Shown here one piece after another: positions 21,163 to 21,383 of a stretch of DNA of 21,383 nt. A model generated the notes under the pieces. The model was not told where the DNA came from and did not search any database. It saw only the letters and a program-made list of their open reading frames with translations. Positions within the stretch are counted from its first letter, which is position 1. Every line of letters begins with the position of its first letter. This DNA comes from Oscillospiraceae bacterium (GTDB lineage Bacteria; Bacillota; Clostridia; Oscillospirales; Oscillospiraceae): positions 1 to 21,383 of the forward strand of contig JAITGH010000201.1 of assembly GCA_031280855.1 (NCBI GenBank), given 5' to 3'. The position numbers were made by a program, and so were the translations under genes.

Positions 21163-21204
21163 GTTTCGGTCGCGATCGCACAGACCATCGCAACCCCTGT
21201 ACCT

Positions 21205-21233
21205 AATATATCACAGCCTCACGGCGTTGTCAA
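21205..21233 (-). promoter_or_regulatory. strong promoter of folC-folT
   Basis: On the minus strand the -35 is TTGACA (21233-21228), the spacer is 17 nt, and the -10 is TATATT (21210-21205) preceded by TGA (extended -10). Two A-tracts (A7 and A6, ten bases from start to start, at 21256-21238) lie just upstream of the -35 and look like an UP element. Transcription would start near 21198 and give a leader of about 245 nt. Confidence 0.88.
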
Positions 21234-21270
21234 TAGGGTTTTTTCGGTTTTTTTCGCATTTGTTCACAGC

Positions 21271-21302
21271 GAATCTCAGGAGTCGTAAGACTCCTGAGAT
21301 TC
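21271..21302. repeat. perfect 14-bp stem with a 4-nt loop
   Basis: GAATCTCAGGAGTC, loop GTAA, then the exact complement. It lies upstream of the folC promoter and has no T-tract on either side. It may end a transcript coming from beyond the window or block read-through into folC. The core GAxTCGTA resembles the palindrome at 3728-3755. Confidence 0.6.
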
Positions 21303-21326
21303 CATCGGCGTTTGCTTAACTCAATA

Positions 21327-21347
21327 CGTTAGAGCGTCACTCTAACG
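21327..21347. repeat. 8-bp perfect stem with a 5-nt loop at the window edge
   Basis: CGTTAGAG, loop CGTCA, CTCTAACG. It directly follows, in minus-strand sense, a TAG at 21351-21349 that could end an off-window gene. Together with the hairpin at 21271 it may form a tandem terminator. No T-run is present. Confidence 0.45.
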
Positions 21348-21348
21348 G

Positions 21349-21383
21349 CTACTTCGTCAAGGTTCCCATAAGCGTGCGCTTGA
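21349..21383 (-). other. possible 3' tip of an off-window minus-strand gene
   Basis: On the minus strand one frame reads KRTLMGTLTK and then TAG at 21351-21349, with codons that fit the local usage (AAG, CGC, ACG) and a hairpin immediately after the stop. Ten codons are too few to name a product or to be sure it is coding. Confidence 0.2.

Noticed and set aside
20953..21198. T-box, cobalamin riboswitch or 6S RNA in the folC leader
   Set aside because: No TGGNACCGCG antiterminator motif, no B12 box, and no long symmetric hairpin with a central bubble; the THF-I elements fit far better.

Overview
The window reads as a GC-rich chromosomal segment of an anaerobic bacterium, most likely a Bacillota (Clostridia-type) acetogen or a close relative. 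The evidence is a complete CODH/acetyl-CoA synthase operon, a Stn/Hyd-type NuoF-NuoG/NfnB flavin-based electron-bifurcation module, and Bacillota housekeeping genes (ScpA/ScpB with an M50 protease, GlgD, VanW, TepA, CarD-IspD-IspF, FolC with FolT and a tetrahydrofolate riboswitch). I see no mobile element, rRNA, tRNA or CRISPR array. The species cannot be named from this sequence.

Layout. (1) 1-3692, plus strand: the 3' end of a NuoF/HydB-like flavoprotein gene, then a 1070-residue fusion of NuoG-like and NfnB/GltD-like modules. Together they resemble StnB and StnC of the Sporomusa-type transhydrogenase. (2) 3801-8842, minus strand: the operon cooS/acsA - cooC - a 78-residue unknown - acsB. 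It has a textbook extended -10 promoter at one end and a 28-bp perfect palindrome at the convergent end. (3) 8843-9188: a divergent intergenic region with promoters facing both ways. (4) 9189-16205, plus strand: a tightly packed gene train of a putative cysteine peptidase, a J-domain/degenerate GGDEF protein, CarD, IspD, IspF, EngB, an M50 protease, ScpA, ScpB and GlgD. Several of these genes overlap. (5) 16228-18481: a VanW-family membrane protein with its own promoter and a strong intrinsic terminator. (6) 18524-19294: the ClpP-like TepA, whose 3' end overlaps the convergent folT. (7) 19236-21233, minus strand: folC-folT, driven by a near-consensus promoter with A-tracts upstream. Its leader of about 245 nt holds a THF-I riboswitch and a hairpin that covers the ribosome binding site. 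(8) 21271-21347: two perfect hairpins at the window edge.

How the parts fit. The bifurcating transhydrogenase (NADPH, NAD+, ferredoxin) and CODH/ACS are the redox and carbon-fixing ends of the Wood-Ljungdahl pathway. Folate is the C1 carrier of that pathway, so a riboswitch-controlled folate polyglutamylation and import operon in the same 21 kb is coherent. CoFeSP, methyltransferase and the folate C1 enzymes are not in the window.

The best candidates for something not well described are the J-domain/NTF2-like/degenerate GGDEF protein, the small helical protein between cooC and acsB, the riboswitch leader with its competing helices, a perfect 33-bp tandem duplication inside folT, and the T7 run where engB and the M50 protease gene overlap in shifted frames.
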